A DNA stretch of 64,000 bases from Asterias rubens (lineage: Eukaryota > Echinodermata > Asteroidea > Forcipulatida > Asteriidae), in assembly GCF_902459465.1 (NCBI RefSeq), contig NC_047076.1, positions 4,477,488 through 4,541,487 on the forward strand, given 5' to 3'. Both the position numbers and the translations under genes were made by a program. Positions 33,281 through 46,600 of the stretch are shown here, in pieces (the first letter of the stretch is position 1; the number at the start of each line of letters is the position of its first letter). The notes beneath the pieces were generated by a model. The model ran no database searches. It had not been told where the DNA came from and was given only the letters and a program-made list of their open reading frames with translations.

Positions 33281-34097
33281 AGTGCTGTTGATATAAGACA
33301 GGAAGTCGTTAGGAAACACAATAGAGGATACTTGAGCAATTCAAGGTACTTGAGTAAAAGGTCAATGTGCTTCAATTAAGAGTGTATTGTGTGGAAGCAT
33401 ACATTCTCCACTATGGGAATTCGCTTATTTCTTTAATCTTTAAAAAGGAACCTTGGTCCAAGAGCTCAAAAGAACTGGACTTCAACCAAAACAAATCAAA
33501 ACGTCTTTCAGTAAACTTTTCAAATGAAAAAAATTCTTGAAAAAAAGGTTTTATAATTAATATTTTTTTACAGCGTAGGTTTGGCAGCTGATTCACCCTT
33601 ACAGTTTACACTACAGACTAGGCAGTTTGGCTAGTGTACTAGGCAGAAATTAAATTATAATTGTTATTTATTTTATTTATTTCATACATTTTTGAGGCCT
33701 TGTCATTCACACAACTACGTACAGCATGACACTTGGTACTTGGTAGATTTCCTCCTGAAGCTTCTGCTGGGGAACTTAACAAGGAGGTCAGGAGAGTGTC
33801 GTCTAATTCGTTTTGTTGTTGTTGTCGTTTAGGCCAAGATTGTGAATGTAACTACTTTTGAAGATTTGGTGGGATTTGGAATTTATGAGGGATTAGTGGA
33901 AGATCATTCCATAGTTTCAGTGTTCTAGAAATAGTTTCACTGTTTAAAATGACGACGTGGACTTGGTTGGAAGTGGTGGCGCCATGCCGATGCGGAAAGT
34001 TGTGGAAAGTTATCCAAAGAATGACCTAGCTCTGAATTGACTGTGCCAGCACAGTGTATTATTACAACAACTCTATACAGTGGAATTGTGTAGTAAC
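33281..34097. other. 5' flank of the SUR-like gene
   Basis: AT-rich, with no further exon recognised. It should hold 5' UTR or proximal promoter sequence. A degraded arm of the GTATGGCGCCACCAC palindrome lies at 33972-34020. Confidence 0.4.
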
Positions 34098-34785
34098 AAG
34101 CACTGCGTACATACATCTGGGGTTCCTCAAATTTTCATACAGTTTTGCTCACCTACCTCAATAAAAGCGAAGCCGTAGGCCCGTAGGTAGACACTCGAAA
34201 TGGGATAACACTAACACAGCACAGGCAAGCAATGTGATCCTGACTCTACTGACTGCAACTTACCGAGAGACAACTTTACAAACAAGCGGTTCACGGTGGA
34301 CAACGAACGCCTAAACTAAACACTAAACAACCGAGCAGCTCAGTTGTTGACAATGAAGACGAGACAGCATGTGCGCTGTTTTGTACATCGGCCAATGTTG
34401 CAATATTATTGCACCACAACATTGCAATTTTAGTTTAGCACACGTACCTTTTGGGTACGAAGTTCAAGTCAGTGCAAATCACCCATGCATGATGACTGAT
34501 GTAGAGCAACGATCGACCAGCGATAGGATTGATCAATGCATGGAGGTAGAAATAAGATCAAAGGTCCTATTTCTGGCTGGCTGAGGTAGTTCGCAACAAG
34601 GGCGGCTATATAGAAAATGGTGATCTTCACAAGATAAGACGAGTTGAATTGTCACAACATCAACAGCATGACCAGCTGCTGCATGTGTGTGACAAGAAGT
34701 TGTTTTGAAAGAAAATTCTATATAGCGCCCTCTGTAGGCAAATGTTGGCAAAATAAAAAATACAAAGGGAACGCAAGGACCCCTG
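34098..34785 (+). repeat. Triplicated upstream block, copy 1
   Basis: Starts near CAAGCACTGCGTACAT and ends near AAAGGGAACGCAA. Landmarks TCACCTACCTCAATAA, ACTCGAAATGGGATAACA, CCACAACATTGCAATTTTAG, GATCAAAGGTCCTA and AGCGCCCTCTGTAG recur in the same order at 36431-37180 and 49854-50676. It lies about 0.8-1.5 kb upstream of the SUR-like start codon. Confidence 0.75.
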
Positions 34786-35126
34786 TCGGATATCACGGTT
34801 TCGGCTCTGGATTCGGCTCTGGCTCCGTTCTTTCGTCTGAACATGGAGCTCAGGTAGAATCTGAAGCCCTGAGCACGAACGCAAAGCAGACGCAAAATGT
34901 TTGCTTTTTTCTTCAAAACAATCACGGCCAATTAGCTAGCCTTTTCTAAAGCCTTCGAAAAGGGCCATACTCTCTCCCGCCGGCCGGCTGACAGTGACAA
35001 CGGTTTCCCTGGGACACCGGCTTGCGGCTTGTGATTGCGGCGTGTGTCTTGGCCTGCTGCTGAGCTGGCTGTAAGCTGCTCTAAAGACTGATAAACTGAC
35101 TTCTTGTATGGGTTTACCTGATGTTT

Positions 35127-35516
35127 AAAGGAACACGTTGCCTTGTATCGGACGATTTGGTCGATAAAAAGCGTTTGTAACCGTTTTTTAAATTAAAATT
35201 AATACATATTATGGTTGGAAAGATGTTTCAAAAGTAGAATACAATGATCCACACAAATTAATTTTGCCTCAAAATTGCGTGGTTTTCCTTTTACTGTGCG
35301 AACTATCACGGACGTCGGCCATAAATTTGACTCCCATAGTTAATGGCCGACCGTGTTAGTCGACGAGGTAAAAGGAAAACCGTGCAATTTAGAGGCATGT
35401 TTGTGTGGATCATTGTATTCTACCTTCACAACATCTGTCTACCCATATATAACAAACGGTTACAAACGCTTTTCAAAGACCAACTCGACCGAAGAAAGGC
35501 AACGTGTTCCTTTAAT
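35127..35516. mobile_element. Palindromic MITE (GGAACACGTTGCC family), second copy
   Basis: The ends AAAGGAACACGTTGCCTT and AAGGCAACGTGTTCCTTT are mirrored, with AAAGCGTTTGTAACC / GGTTACAAACGCTTTT arms and the TAATGGCCGACCGTGTTAG centre. Confidence 0.8.
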
Positions 35517-36157
35517 AGACGTTGAATTTGAATCATGGATACAGAATGCTTTGTTCTACCCTTCTCCGATCGAATTAAGGCACGATATCGATACTATGGT
35601 AAAACTGCTCAAAATAACTGTTAGCGTAAATTTGTGAGCAATCAATATGGGGAGATTTTGATAGTTTCTCACTGAAATAATTATTTGAATTTGATTTCAA
35701 GACCTCAGAATTTGACTTTGAGGAGGTCTCGAATTCAAGCAACTGAAAGCACAAAACTAGTGTGACCATGGAGGTAGAAATAACTATACAAAATGTTTTC
35801 CTTCCATTATTATCTCGCAACTTCGACGACCAATATTGAGTTAAAACTTGCACTCGCTTGTTATTTTATGCATATAATATAATAATTATTGTTTGAGATA
35901 CACCAGGTGAAAACTGGTCTTTGACAAAGGTGTCCAGTGTCCGTAACTGCACTGATCTCATCAATGGACCCTACTTTCTCGAGTTTTGTGAAAAATCACA
36001 GGCATGTTACTCGGGTGTGATTCGAACACATGACCTTTGCAATTCAACTGAGATTGCCGGTAGCTAGAGGTAGACCGAATTATTAGCAGGGGCCAGGGGG
36101 TAGGCCTAACGCAACGATTTATATAATTGAACTTGCATCGCGAGGATAAAGTACATT

Positions 36158-36432
36158 AAAGGCACTGTACACGTTTTGTAATTATCAAAGACCAGTGTTA
36201 TCACTTGGTGTATTAAAATAACGAGCCTGTGAAAATTTGGGCTCAATTGGTCTTCGAAGTTGTGAGAAAATGATGAGAAAAACACAATTGATGGACGAAT
36301 TTGTGTGATATAGATAGGAATAAAAAACTTCTAGCTATCGAAGTCTTTTATTATTTTATTGATTTTTTTTTTACCTCTTTCTCAAAAAGTACGTTACTTT
36401 AGAGGGAGTCGTAACCCACAATGTGTTATAGC
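36158..36432. mobile_element. Truncated GGCACTG-family MITE at the left edge of duplication unit A
   Basis: Begins ATTAAAGGCACTGTACACG. It stops abruptly where sequence shared with 49924 onward begins (GCCGTAGACGTATATAGAC), so it marks the unit A border. Confidence 0.6.
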
Positions 36433-36649
36433 CGTAGACGTATATAGACTCGAAATGGGATAACAGGCAATACGTGATCCTGACTCTACTGACAGACAAC
36501 TCTGCAAGCGGTACACGGTGCTCTTTTTTTGTACATCCGGCCAATGTTGCAAAAATAATATTGCACCACAACATTGCAATTTTAGTTAGCACACTGCTGA
36601 CCGGGTGCGAAGTTCAAGTGCACATCACCATTTTTAGAGCAACGACCTG

Positions 36650-36892
36650 GGCCCAATTTCATAGAGCTGCTTGTGCAAAAAATTGTGCTTAAGCAAAAAA
36701 TTCATTGCTTAGTGAAATCAGATTACCGGCCAATACTCCACTCAATTGTAATGCTAAGTAAACAACAGCTTAATACTAGTCATAAGCAATGTATATGGCT
36801 GGAAATTTTGGCCAGTAATTGTGTAAAATAAGCGAGCTATTTTCGTGCTTCAGCAAATTTTTGGCTTAAGCAGCTCTATGAAATTGGCCCCT
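36650..36892. mobile_element. MITE with GGGCCAATTTCAT ends inside block copy 2
   Basis: The ends GGGCCCAATTTCATAGAGC and GAGCTCTATGAAATTGGCC-like mirror lie after AGAGCAACGACCTG. Block copy 1 lacks the insert at the same point (34502-34520). Confidence 0.75.
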
Positions 36893-37680
36893 GATAACAC
36901 TGTGCCTGAGTAACACACTCTCCTGTCGACTCGGGCAATATCGGGATTGATCAAAGGTCCTAATTACTTCTGGCTGACTGGAGGTAGTTGGCGGCTAGTT
37001 TGGATGGTGGTCTTCACAAGTTTAGTTGTGACAATCCACATGTGACAGCATGTACCAACACACAGATCACAAGCAAGGAAGTTTTTTTTTTTACACCACG
37101 AAAAGTCAACATAGCGCCCTCTGTAGTCAAATGTTGTCAAAGTCAAAAAGATAAAAAGGGAACGCAAAAAAGACCGCTCAGTCTATTTTTATATCGACGC
37201 GGCTGCGGCGGTGTCCCAGGGAATTCTGTCCGCCGGGGATTCGGTCCCCCAAAAATGGGAAATTAACATGGGCTGAGGAAGGTGATTCAAAAGAGGGCGC
37301 TTATCAGAAGAAGTTGTACGACAGTTTTCCATTAAGGCGGGACCGAATCTCCTGCCACAGTACCGGGCTTGAGTCATAGGGAGATCTGTTACCCGGGGAT
37401 TGCTAGAAAGCTGACTCAAAAGCTGACTTAGACCGACTTGTTCAATAGGTTTACCTGAGATTTAATAGATGTTGGATTTGGCATCGGGGATAAAGATTAA
37501 ATTATTAATTTGTTTTTTCCCCCTTTAAAACCAATTTGAGCTTATTTTAGCAGTGTATCTCAGTACTTTCTCCATGAGTTAAGTGAAAAAACAAAACACT
37601 CGGGCATTTCTCGGGTGGGATTAAAACCCACGGCCTTCGCAATTCTATACCACCGAGGCTAAAGGTGCGGTTCGAACCTT

Positions 37681-37811
37681 AGGCCGTGTCCGAAACGGCG
37701 ACTTCGGCTACAGCTACGGCTAGATCGCGCGTGTCTGCTATTCTTCAACACTGGTAGACGCACTGATCTAGACGTAGCTGTAGCCGAAGTCGTCGTTTCG
37801 GACACGGCCTT
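37681..37811. repeat. Long hairpin in unit A
   Basis: Arms of about 48 bases, starting AGGCCGTGTCCGAAACG and including GACTTCGGCTACAGCTACG, are mirrored around a loop of about 35 bases. The unit B copy is at 51177-51306. Confidence 0.85.
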
Positions 37812-38342
37812 ATATTAGCAGGGGTACAGGCCTATTATCCGCAACGATTTACTACAAATGATTGAACTTGCTTCGAGGATAAAGAACATTGGTTTTACAC
37901 CGACGTACTACACCGATGTAGGGCCTACTTTCCCGAGTTCTGTGAAATTACAGGCCGCTTACTCGCGTGAGATTCGAACCATAGAGTAGAAGTGTTTCAT
38001 AAACTATAGGCCTAGACCACATGACCACTGAGGCAGTTCGAATCCTACAGCAGCGCAACGATTTTAAATAATATTGAATTTGCACTTGAGATATTAAGAA
38101 TAATAGGGGTAAAACCAAAATTAATATTCTTTATCCTCGATGCAAACTTAACATAATTAAATGAAATAAACTGTTTTGAATCATTTTCCCCCATCGCCAT
38201 CAATCATATATCATGTCTCTAAGGTCAAAGTTGAGGTTTTGTGCTGCACTCATTCAGAAAGAGTCCTTATGCAAGTGATGGAAAGTTTACAAGTTCCTAA
38301 CCGCACGTAAAATAGTACTTGACCTTAAGGTGGGGCCAAGCT

Positions 38343-39015
38343 TTAAAGTCACTGGACACTATTTGTTATTACTCAAAATAATTGTTAGCAAAAAACACAA
38401 AACACAATGTCCACAGATACATTAATTTATACAATTTTGAGATATAGTAGAAAGTGTAGCTTAAAATATTAGTTGTTCAGGTGCTGCAGTTTTTGTTAGG
38501 AATGAGTAAAACAATGTAATGAAAATACGTTTTTACATGCTAAAAATAATAATAATTTTTGGTCTCATGATGACTGAGACGAAAGTTATTCTCATGACAT
38601 TGTTTTACTTATATCTCAAAAATCTCAGCCCCTCATTAAGTAATATTTCCAAGGAAGCTTTTTATTATCATTATCTTTAAACTGTGTAAGTTTAATGTAA
38701 ATCTGTGGATGCTGTGTTTATTGGCCTACAAAAAGTATATAGACCCTTTTATAAATGTAAAAAATGTGAGAACTGGCTCCCTCTGAAGTAACCTAGCTTA
38801 TGAAAAGTAATTTCTCAAAGACTTCAGGCCTGAAGCCCTTTATTAAGACATGCACAAACATTGTGCAACAATATTGTGTTTTACATGTCTCCTTGCAACT
38901 TCGATGACCAATATTGGGTCAACATTTTCAGAAGTGTCATCTGATGCATACTGTTGTTATACAGGAGACTGTTCTTTGGCAAATACTGAATGAGTTCCAC
39001 ACAGTGCCTTTAAAG
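38343..39015. mobile_element. Composite GTCACTGGACACT-family element
   Basis: Starts TTTAAAGTCACTGGACACT and ends CACACAGTGCCTTTAAAG. At about 670 bases it is longer than other members, with extra mirrored text around 38400-38710 (AACACAATGTCCACAGAT). The unit B copy is at 51836-52511. Confidence 0.6.
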
Positions 39016-39756
39016 AAATCATAATCTAAAGTATACTCGCACGGTTCTTTGCAGCGTTCCAAGCTCTTTGACCCACCCCTCTCGGAAGAAGGGGCTACAA
39101 AGGGAACCAGCAACTTAAAATGAGAACACTGACAAAACAAATCCATCACCCCACTGACCCCCCGATTTCCCACCGAGCCATTTTTGCCCACACCGCTTCC
39201 ACGTTGCCTAGTTGCGATCACACTCATGAGTGAACACCTAGAAGGGGTGTTAAAATACAAACCATAAAACCAAGCCTGTTATGCGAAACCAGAGGTGATT
39301 CGCATAATATGACCTAATTTTTGTTGTATTCCCTTCGGAAAGTATCATATTATACACGCGAACTTTCGCTGGAAGCAAAACACCTTTCCCAATGTGGCAC
39401 AAGCAGTTGATGAGATTTCGTGAGAAGTTTGTTCTCATTGATGATTAAGCTTAGCTATCGGTCGCTGGCTTTCCCTTCCAGCCCTACAGCGCTGCTAAAG
39501 TAATCCACAGGTAGATCTCGAGACAGAACCAGTGGTTTAACAACTCAACGTTTCGATCAAGCCAAAGTAGTCGAGTCATAGACCCCATCCAGGGAGACAC
39601 AGTAAGGTCCCATCGCAGAGGATCTCAAAAAAACCAAATCCAGTTTTGTGAGTACACCCGATCCGATCCAACAGAATGCTGAAACCAAGATATTCCCCGG
39701 CGCTGGCGTCATCGAACGTCAACAAAATAAATAAAAAATCTCATGTCTTTTTAAAG

Positions 39757-40132
39757 CCGTTGGGCACTTTCGGAACAGAAAAACAGAAAACAAGTTCACA
39801 GATTCACAAATAACTTACAGGGTTTGCAGAAGGTAATGGTGAAAGACTTCTCTTGAAATATTATTCCATGAAATGCTTTACTTTTTGAGAGAACATTAAA
39901 ACAATTACCAATTCTCGATATCGAGTATTACGGATTTATTTGAAACACATGTCATGACACGGCGAAATGTGCGGAAACAAGGGTGGGTTTTCCCGTTATT
40001 TTTCCCGACTCCGATGACCGATTGAGCCTAAATTTTCACAGGTTTGTTATTTTACATATAAGTTGATGTACACGAAGTGTGGGCTTTTGGACAATACTGT
40101 TTACCGAAAGTGTCCAATGGCTTTAAAGCATC
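39757..40132. mobile_element. GGGCACTTTCGG-type MITE upstream of SLC22 copy A
   Basis: The end TTTAAAGCCGTTGGGCACTT is mirrored by AAGTGTCCAATGGCTTTAAA. The duplicate lies at about 53238-53625. Confidence 0.65.
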
Positions 40133-40561
40133 TAATAAAACATTACAGTAGGTATATATTGTATTTATAGAAAGGAGGGTAAACCCGAAGTTAATGTCTT
40201 CTTCACTTTAAACTATAAATTGCAAACCGGGTCAAAGGGGGACTTTTCGGCAGGTATAAAAAATGATGTTATGCACAACAAATGATAATAGGATAAACTC
40301 CGTTGGCGCTCACAGTGTCCCTGGATTTATACACAGCATATGACGTAAAGTATTTCCCGGAGCGGATTGAGTCTTTGTAAAGTTTTCTTTCAGCTTCACA
40401 TTCTTTTCAGACCCATATTGTGGTCCAAATCTGTGTACAATCGTACTTTTTTATTTGTTGGGTGAGAGTAGTCGTTTTTTTTTGTGTGTGTGAGGCGAGT
40501 GTGGCACATGCACACCTTAATATGTACAAAGGGATTTTGTTTGCTGATATAGCATCCTAGG

Positions 40562-40569
40562 TATATAAG
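40562..40569 (+). promoter_or_regulatory. TATA box of SLC22 copy A
   Basis: TATATAAG lies 56 bases before the ATG, so a transcription start would fall near 40590, leaving a short 5' UTR. The motif is conserved in unit B. Confidence 0.6.
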
Positions 40570-40624
40570 TGGGTGGTCTTGCGTTCCAGTTTATTCCTGT
40601 CCTTATTTTGTTGATGAGCTGAAT

Positions 40625-43600
40625 ATGGACGTGGACAAGTCACTTCGTGTGCTCGGAAGTTTTGGCCGTATGCAGGCTCTCAACTACTTCACGTATGTCC
40701 TTGCTGTTAGCGTAGCTGCTTGGCATATCACTGGTGTTTCATTCACCATTGGGCAGCCAGACAACAACCGATGTAGAATACCAGAGAATGAGACGAGCTT
40801 CACGACTCCCCTCGATGACGGCTGTCACCAGATTGTCTACTATAACAATGACACGGGCGGCGACAATGAGACGATGGCATGTACGGATGGCTGGGAGTAT
40901 GACACTGTCCATGGCGAGACCAGTGTTGTCACAGATGTAAGATTATCATCAATTCCCATTTTAACTAACCAACGTAACTTAAAGCGCGGGACACTATTAG
41001 TAAATAATTGCTCAAGATAGTTGTAAGCATAAAACTTACTTAGTATCAAGCAATGGAGAGCTGAGAAGCGGCTCCCTCTGAAGCGGCCCCCTCTAAAGCA
41101 ACGGAGTTTTTTGAGAAAGAGGTATTTCTCACTCGAACAATAAAAGACTTCAGCTGAAGCCTTGTATTATGCATGTGAAAGCACATAATCCACCAAATCA
41201 ACGGTGTTTTTCTTTCATTATCCATTTGCAACTTCGATGACCAATATTGACTCCAAATTTTCACAGGCTTGTAATTTGATGCACATGTTGTGATACACCA
41301 ACAGAGAGTACTGGTCTTTGACAACTACCAAACCTGTCAAGTGCCCCGAACCAACCAACTGTTCGATTTTATTTAGCACGGTGATTAAAGACAATGGACA
41401 CTATTGGTAATTGTCAAAGACCAGTCTTTTCACTTGGTGTATCTCAACAAATGCATAAAATCGGTCGTCGGAGTTGCGAGATAACTATGAAAGAAAAAAA
41501 CACCCTTGCCACACGAAGTTGTGTGCTTTCAGATGCTTGATTTCGAGACCTCAAATTCTAAACTTGAGGTCTAGAAATCAAATTCGTGGAAAATTACTTC
41601 TTGCTCGAAAACTACGTCACTTCAGAGGGAGCCGTTTCTCACAATGTTTTATACTAATCAACCTTTCCCCATTGCTCGTTACCAAGTGAGGTTTTATGCT
41701 GATGATTATTTTGAGTAATTACCAATAGTGTCCACTGCCTTTAATGCATTTCGTTCATATTATTGTTAACAATAACTTTGTGGTCGATGGCCATTCACAC
41801 AAGGGCAATATCATGAAAAGTGTATTAGGACATTTCCATCAGGCTCGGCTGATCAACTTGAATGCCACGAAGATAGCTGCAAATATAACTCTTTTCAAGT
41901 TTTTAAAAATATTTCTTTAGAATTTACGAATACATAAGCTTTTTGCTATCCTGGGTATATATCTACTTATTTGAAACATGACCAATTATGTTATAGCAAC
42001 TATAATAGGCCTAACGCGCTGAACCTTTTCGTGGGAATTTGCAAGTGAGCATGCCTGTTTGTGCAAGCCATCGATTTCCCCAAACTCTTCCTAACTTAGA
42101 ATTAATCTAAGGCCTTTATGAGTTAAGTTCCGTAACCACAGCATTTAGGACGCATTGAGCTCATCCTAGTTAGGACGAGTTACTAACTCAAGATAGGATT
42201 AATCCTAACGTTTCGTGAAGTTATGCCCCTATAATACTATTTATTGTGTCTAGTCAAAGTTTTGTCAACAATGCAAGTCTGTAGCTACTTAATTCCATCA
42301 CAAAATACGACCACTTCACCTTCCTGGACTGTGTCCCATAGAAAACATGTTTACGTCACAGAAGGGACTAAAAGTTTCGCTGTTACAATGAGATATCGCG
42401 GTTAAAGGCACTGGACACGTTAGGATGTCAAAGACCAGTAATTGTATCCCAACATGCATAAAATAACAAACCTGATGAAAATTTGGGCTCAATTGGTCAT
42501 CGAGTTTGCAAGAATATTGACAAAAAACACAATTGTTGCACAACTTTGGGTGTTTTCATAAATGCATAACAAAAGGTTTCAGGCCTGTATTGTATTAAAG
42601 AACAATGTCACGCAGCCGATTTCACGAAACGGTATAAGGATTAATCATGTCTCGAATTGGGACGAGTGTAAAACTCGTCCTAACTTCTATTACGGGTTTT
42701 AAGTTGTACTAAGGTTAATACTAAATGGGAAGAGTTTGGTGAAATCGACAAAATGTGCCCTTAAGAAGGGCAACCAAAGTAAGTGCCGTTTCATATTCTC
42801 GTTCGTATTGTAGCTGAATCTGGTTTGCGACCGGGCCATTCTTGGGAGTACTCTCCAGTCTGTTCATTTCGGTGGTTGCCTTCTTGGATCTTACGTCACC
42901 GGGCAGATGTCAGATATCTTCGGTCGTCGCCTCACCCTGTTAGGGTCGCTAGTGGGTATCGTGTTGACTGGTACGGGGTTCAGCTTCGCACAGAGCTACG
43001 GACTGATGAGTTTTCTGAAATTCCTCCACGGTTGCTTTATTCCGGTGAGTATTTATTTATTACATCCCACAGCACAATAAGTGCCAATAACAGGATGGAT
43101 AGAAAATGATAAGAATGTTCAGTGTTAGATGTGGGAGGAAAATCCCAACATAGGGAAAACCCACGGATGTTAGGACTAAAAACCCAAATCCACATGTAAG
43201 GCTCTGTTCTGAGCTGATCGGATTCGGGATTCGGTCCACAGAGGTGAAAGGCAGCGAAAAAAAACCACTACGCGAAACTTCAGTTCACATTCGTCACAAC
43301 TATGACCTCTGCCATAAAGGTTGTGTATCTTGTTGACACTTGAAATTCTGTTTGCCTGACTGTCTGTTGGTTTGGCTTGCCGGCCGTCTGTTAAATTGTG
43401 ATGGGCTGTCTGTAAGCAGTACTTCCTACACGAACATTGAACACTGTAGTGTGTTTTTTTGGCAGATACTGTAGGCATGATTGTTGTGTGTTAAAAAAAA
43501 ATATTTAAGAAAGGGATAATAGACACCGCATGGGGAAGCACAGTATACACAATGTCGCTCTTCAAAACCTCTTTGATTTCAATGATGATGAAACTGCACG

Positions 43601-46600
43601 GAAGGAATAATCACGTCAGACCAATGATCAAAGTTCGTGGCTCAAAGAAAATCTTGAAATTATGTACAGTATGTCTTTGACAGAAAAGAAACTATACTTA
43701 AACAGACAGAAGTTCCATGCTTCAAATTCTCGTTTTTCCGAAACATGGGCTAAACTGTAGTTACCTCGTTGCGTTAACGCCGGTTAGACATCATAACTTA
43801 CGTGTACTTCAATCTTTACCTCCAAAGGGGTTACTCCTCGTGCCCTACGTCCGCATCATCGAAATGTTCCCTCCCAGCTTTCGTGTCAGGTCACATTTGG
43901 GTAGTGCAATGCTATGGTGCCTTGGACTGGTCCTCGTCGGACCCTTGGCGTACATCTTGCCAAATTGGAGGCACCTACAGCTAGTCATGTCACTTCTGGC
44001 TGCCCCTCTCATTGTACTGGTTTGGTAAGTACATTGCAAAAAACGAAAAGTTCGACTTGACCCGGTTAGGGTCATACTGTCCAGGAATTCGAGCTGTATG
44101 AAAAAGAATGCATATTAGAGCTGACTAAAAACTGCATCAGAGAAACGAACCGAGCCCATTTCGGCCTATGTTTTCATCACTATTCACATAAAACAAAATA
44201 ATTATAATCTTTATATTTGTATCATCATCGTCAGGCCATCTTGTCAGATGATGCCTGCAGAGGTCGTCCTACAACACGGGCGTACCTTCATGCAGGTCGC
44301 TCCTCCTGGCTCTGGGCCCATGAATCTTTTATATGCCCAGCGCCCTGTCGGACAAGCTGTCGACAAGCAGGCCGGTTTTTGGCCAGACATTCCCAGTCAG
44401 CTATTTGTATATAATCTGTAATATAAATAGTAGTTTGTATCCCTGTTCTCTATTGTTGCTATGCCTTTCTTGTATGTATGTAGTCTCCTTTACACAGGGA
44501 AGACACATTTCATGTATTTTATCAAGAAAATAAAAATTTGTAAGCTTAATCTTTTAATCTTTAATCCAGCTTAAACAAAATGAACATTCCCCAAGATGGA
44601 GACCATACCAACCCAACATCAATTACAGCCCATTGCGGTTGTTAAAACCAAAATTGCTGACAATGTGTTTATACAGGCTGAACATTATCGTGCATTGGCT
44701 TTTCACTATTTTCTACGGATTATGGCAGATATTTCTCAGGTTTGTTTTTTCATGTATGGTTGATCAAACGCTCTCTGCGACTATGTTGTCAGCTCTACCA
44801 ATTGTGTACAATACCATTAACTTTAAAGGGAATGCATACGTTTGAGAAGTTACCAATTGTCCAGTGCCTTTGAAACCCTGTAATTAAAGGAATATTATTG
44901 AAATGGTAAGAAAAAAAAATTGTCTTAGGTCACAGATTTACATTAGACTTATGTCTAATGATGATAATAGTAGAAAATATCCCTTGAAATGTTTCTGTCT
45001 GAAGTTTCATATTTTGATGAGAAATAAGTTTAAAATCGATGTCATGCAAAATGTGTAATCGGATTTTCACTATTTTCTCGTGCATACTGACACAACTGTT
45101 TTGTCATCAAAAACCAATTCCGTAATGTTCCTTTAAGGTACTCTTATGAATCGGTAAGATGGCTCCTTCAGAAAGGTCGAGTAGACGAAGCCGAGAAGAT
45201 CTTCCAGCGAATCTCCAAGTCCAAGAACATCTCCCACGTTGGTGGTTACTTCTTCCTCCCTCAGCAAGATAAGGAACATGAGCTGATAAACGGATCATCG
45301 AGGCCGGAACTTTCGGACGAAAAGCCACCATTGGATATTAAGGCTTCAGATTATAGTCAACTGGAGAGTGACGTTCCGGCCGTAAAGGATACTAAAAAGT
45401 ACACCCTGTTGGATCTGTTCCGGACCCGTGCGTTGGCCATACAAACACTGATTGTTTTGTATTGCTGGTAAGTATACGGTGCTCCGTAAGTGCCATGAAG
45501 TCTCGCAAAATCGGCTTTGTAAAACCCTGGAGCCAGGTGCCGGTGTCCCATGAAATTCTGCCCACTGTCACGCTGGATTGCAGAACAGTTTCCTGCTTAT
45601 AGCCTATATCAGCAGAGGATACCATCCACAAATTGAATTTTGTTTGTGATATTATTTGGCTGGTAATATTCTGGTAGACATTTTTTTTTTTGCTTTGACA
45701 TTTTTTTGGCGGGCAGCCACAAACAAAACATTTGGGATTGACATGACGTGATAAATAACCCCAAGACGATAAATGATTTAACATGCATGCTGTTGGTAAA
45801 CTGGAATACTGTCCTGTGCTCCAAAACCTCCAAAGTTAATATGGTGTCAGTTATTTCTGTGACGTCACTCTATTGATGAAAGTGCAGATTATGTTACAAA
45901 TCTACACTTCTCTGTAGATTCGTTACGAATAATATGCACATAACTTTCTCGTTCATTCTCCTTTACCTAATTTAATGATTATAGGTTTGCGTGTTCCGCT
46001 GTCTACTACGGGTTCTTCCTGATAGCAGCTAACTTGGTTGGAAATATGTACGTCAACTTCACATTGATGTCATTAACGGAGGCTCCATGTTACATCGCTA
46101 ACTACTTCGTCACAATCAGGTATGTTACAGTTCCTGTGTTAACTTGAAATGGTGTCAACTTTAAATGGTGATTGGCTGAAATTCTGAAAATCGACTTTCA
46201 GAACATTTGGTCACCTTTGAACTTTTGAACTTATTCTCCCTCGGTGTATCCCAACATGAGCATAAAATAACAAACCTGTGGAAAATATGACTCAGGTCAT
46301 TGTTGGTCATAAAATTTAAAAACAATAATGAAAGAAAAAAACACTATTGTTGCATACATTTCGTGTGCTTTCAGATGCCCTTTGGAGATTGCCCTCACGC
46401 GGTCAAAAATATGGCCCATTGAACTTATTCTCCCTTGGTGTATCCCAACATGAGCATAAAACAACAAACCTGTGAACATTTTGACTCACAATTGGTCATA
46501 AAAATGAAAAAGAATAATGAAAGCAAAACATCATTGTTGCTCACATGTGTGTTTTCAGATGCCTAAAATAGTAAAAGGCTTCGGGCATGAAGTATGTTAT

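Noticed and set aside
33281..33319. Longer N-terminus for the SUR-like protein starting at 33319
   Set aside because: The codon there is GTG, not ATG, and the first ATG (33278-33280) matches the position of SUR N-termini.
38937..39260. Duplicated ORF of 107 codons on the minus strand (again at 52522-52755)
   Set aside because: It includes MITE ends, is not the same length in both copies, and has no domain signal. It is conserved only because the whole unit is duplicated.
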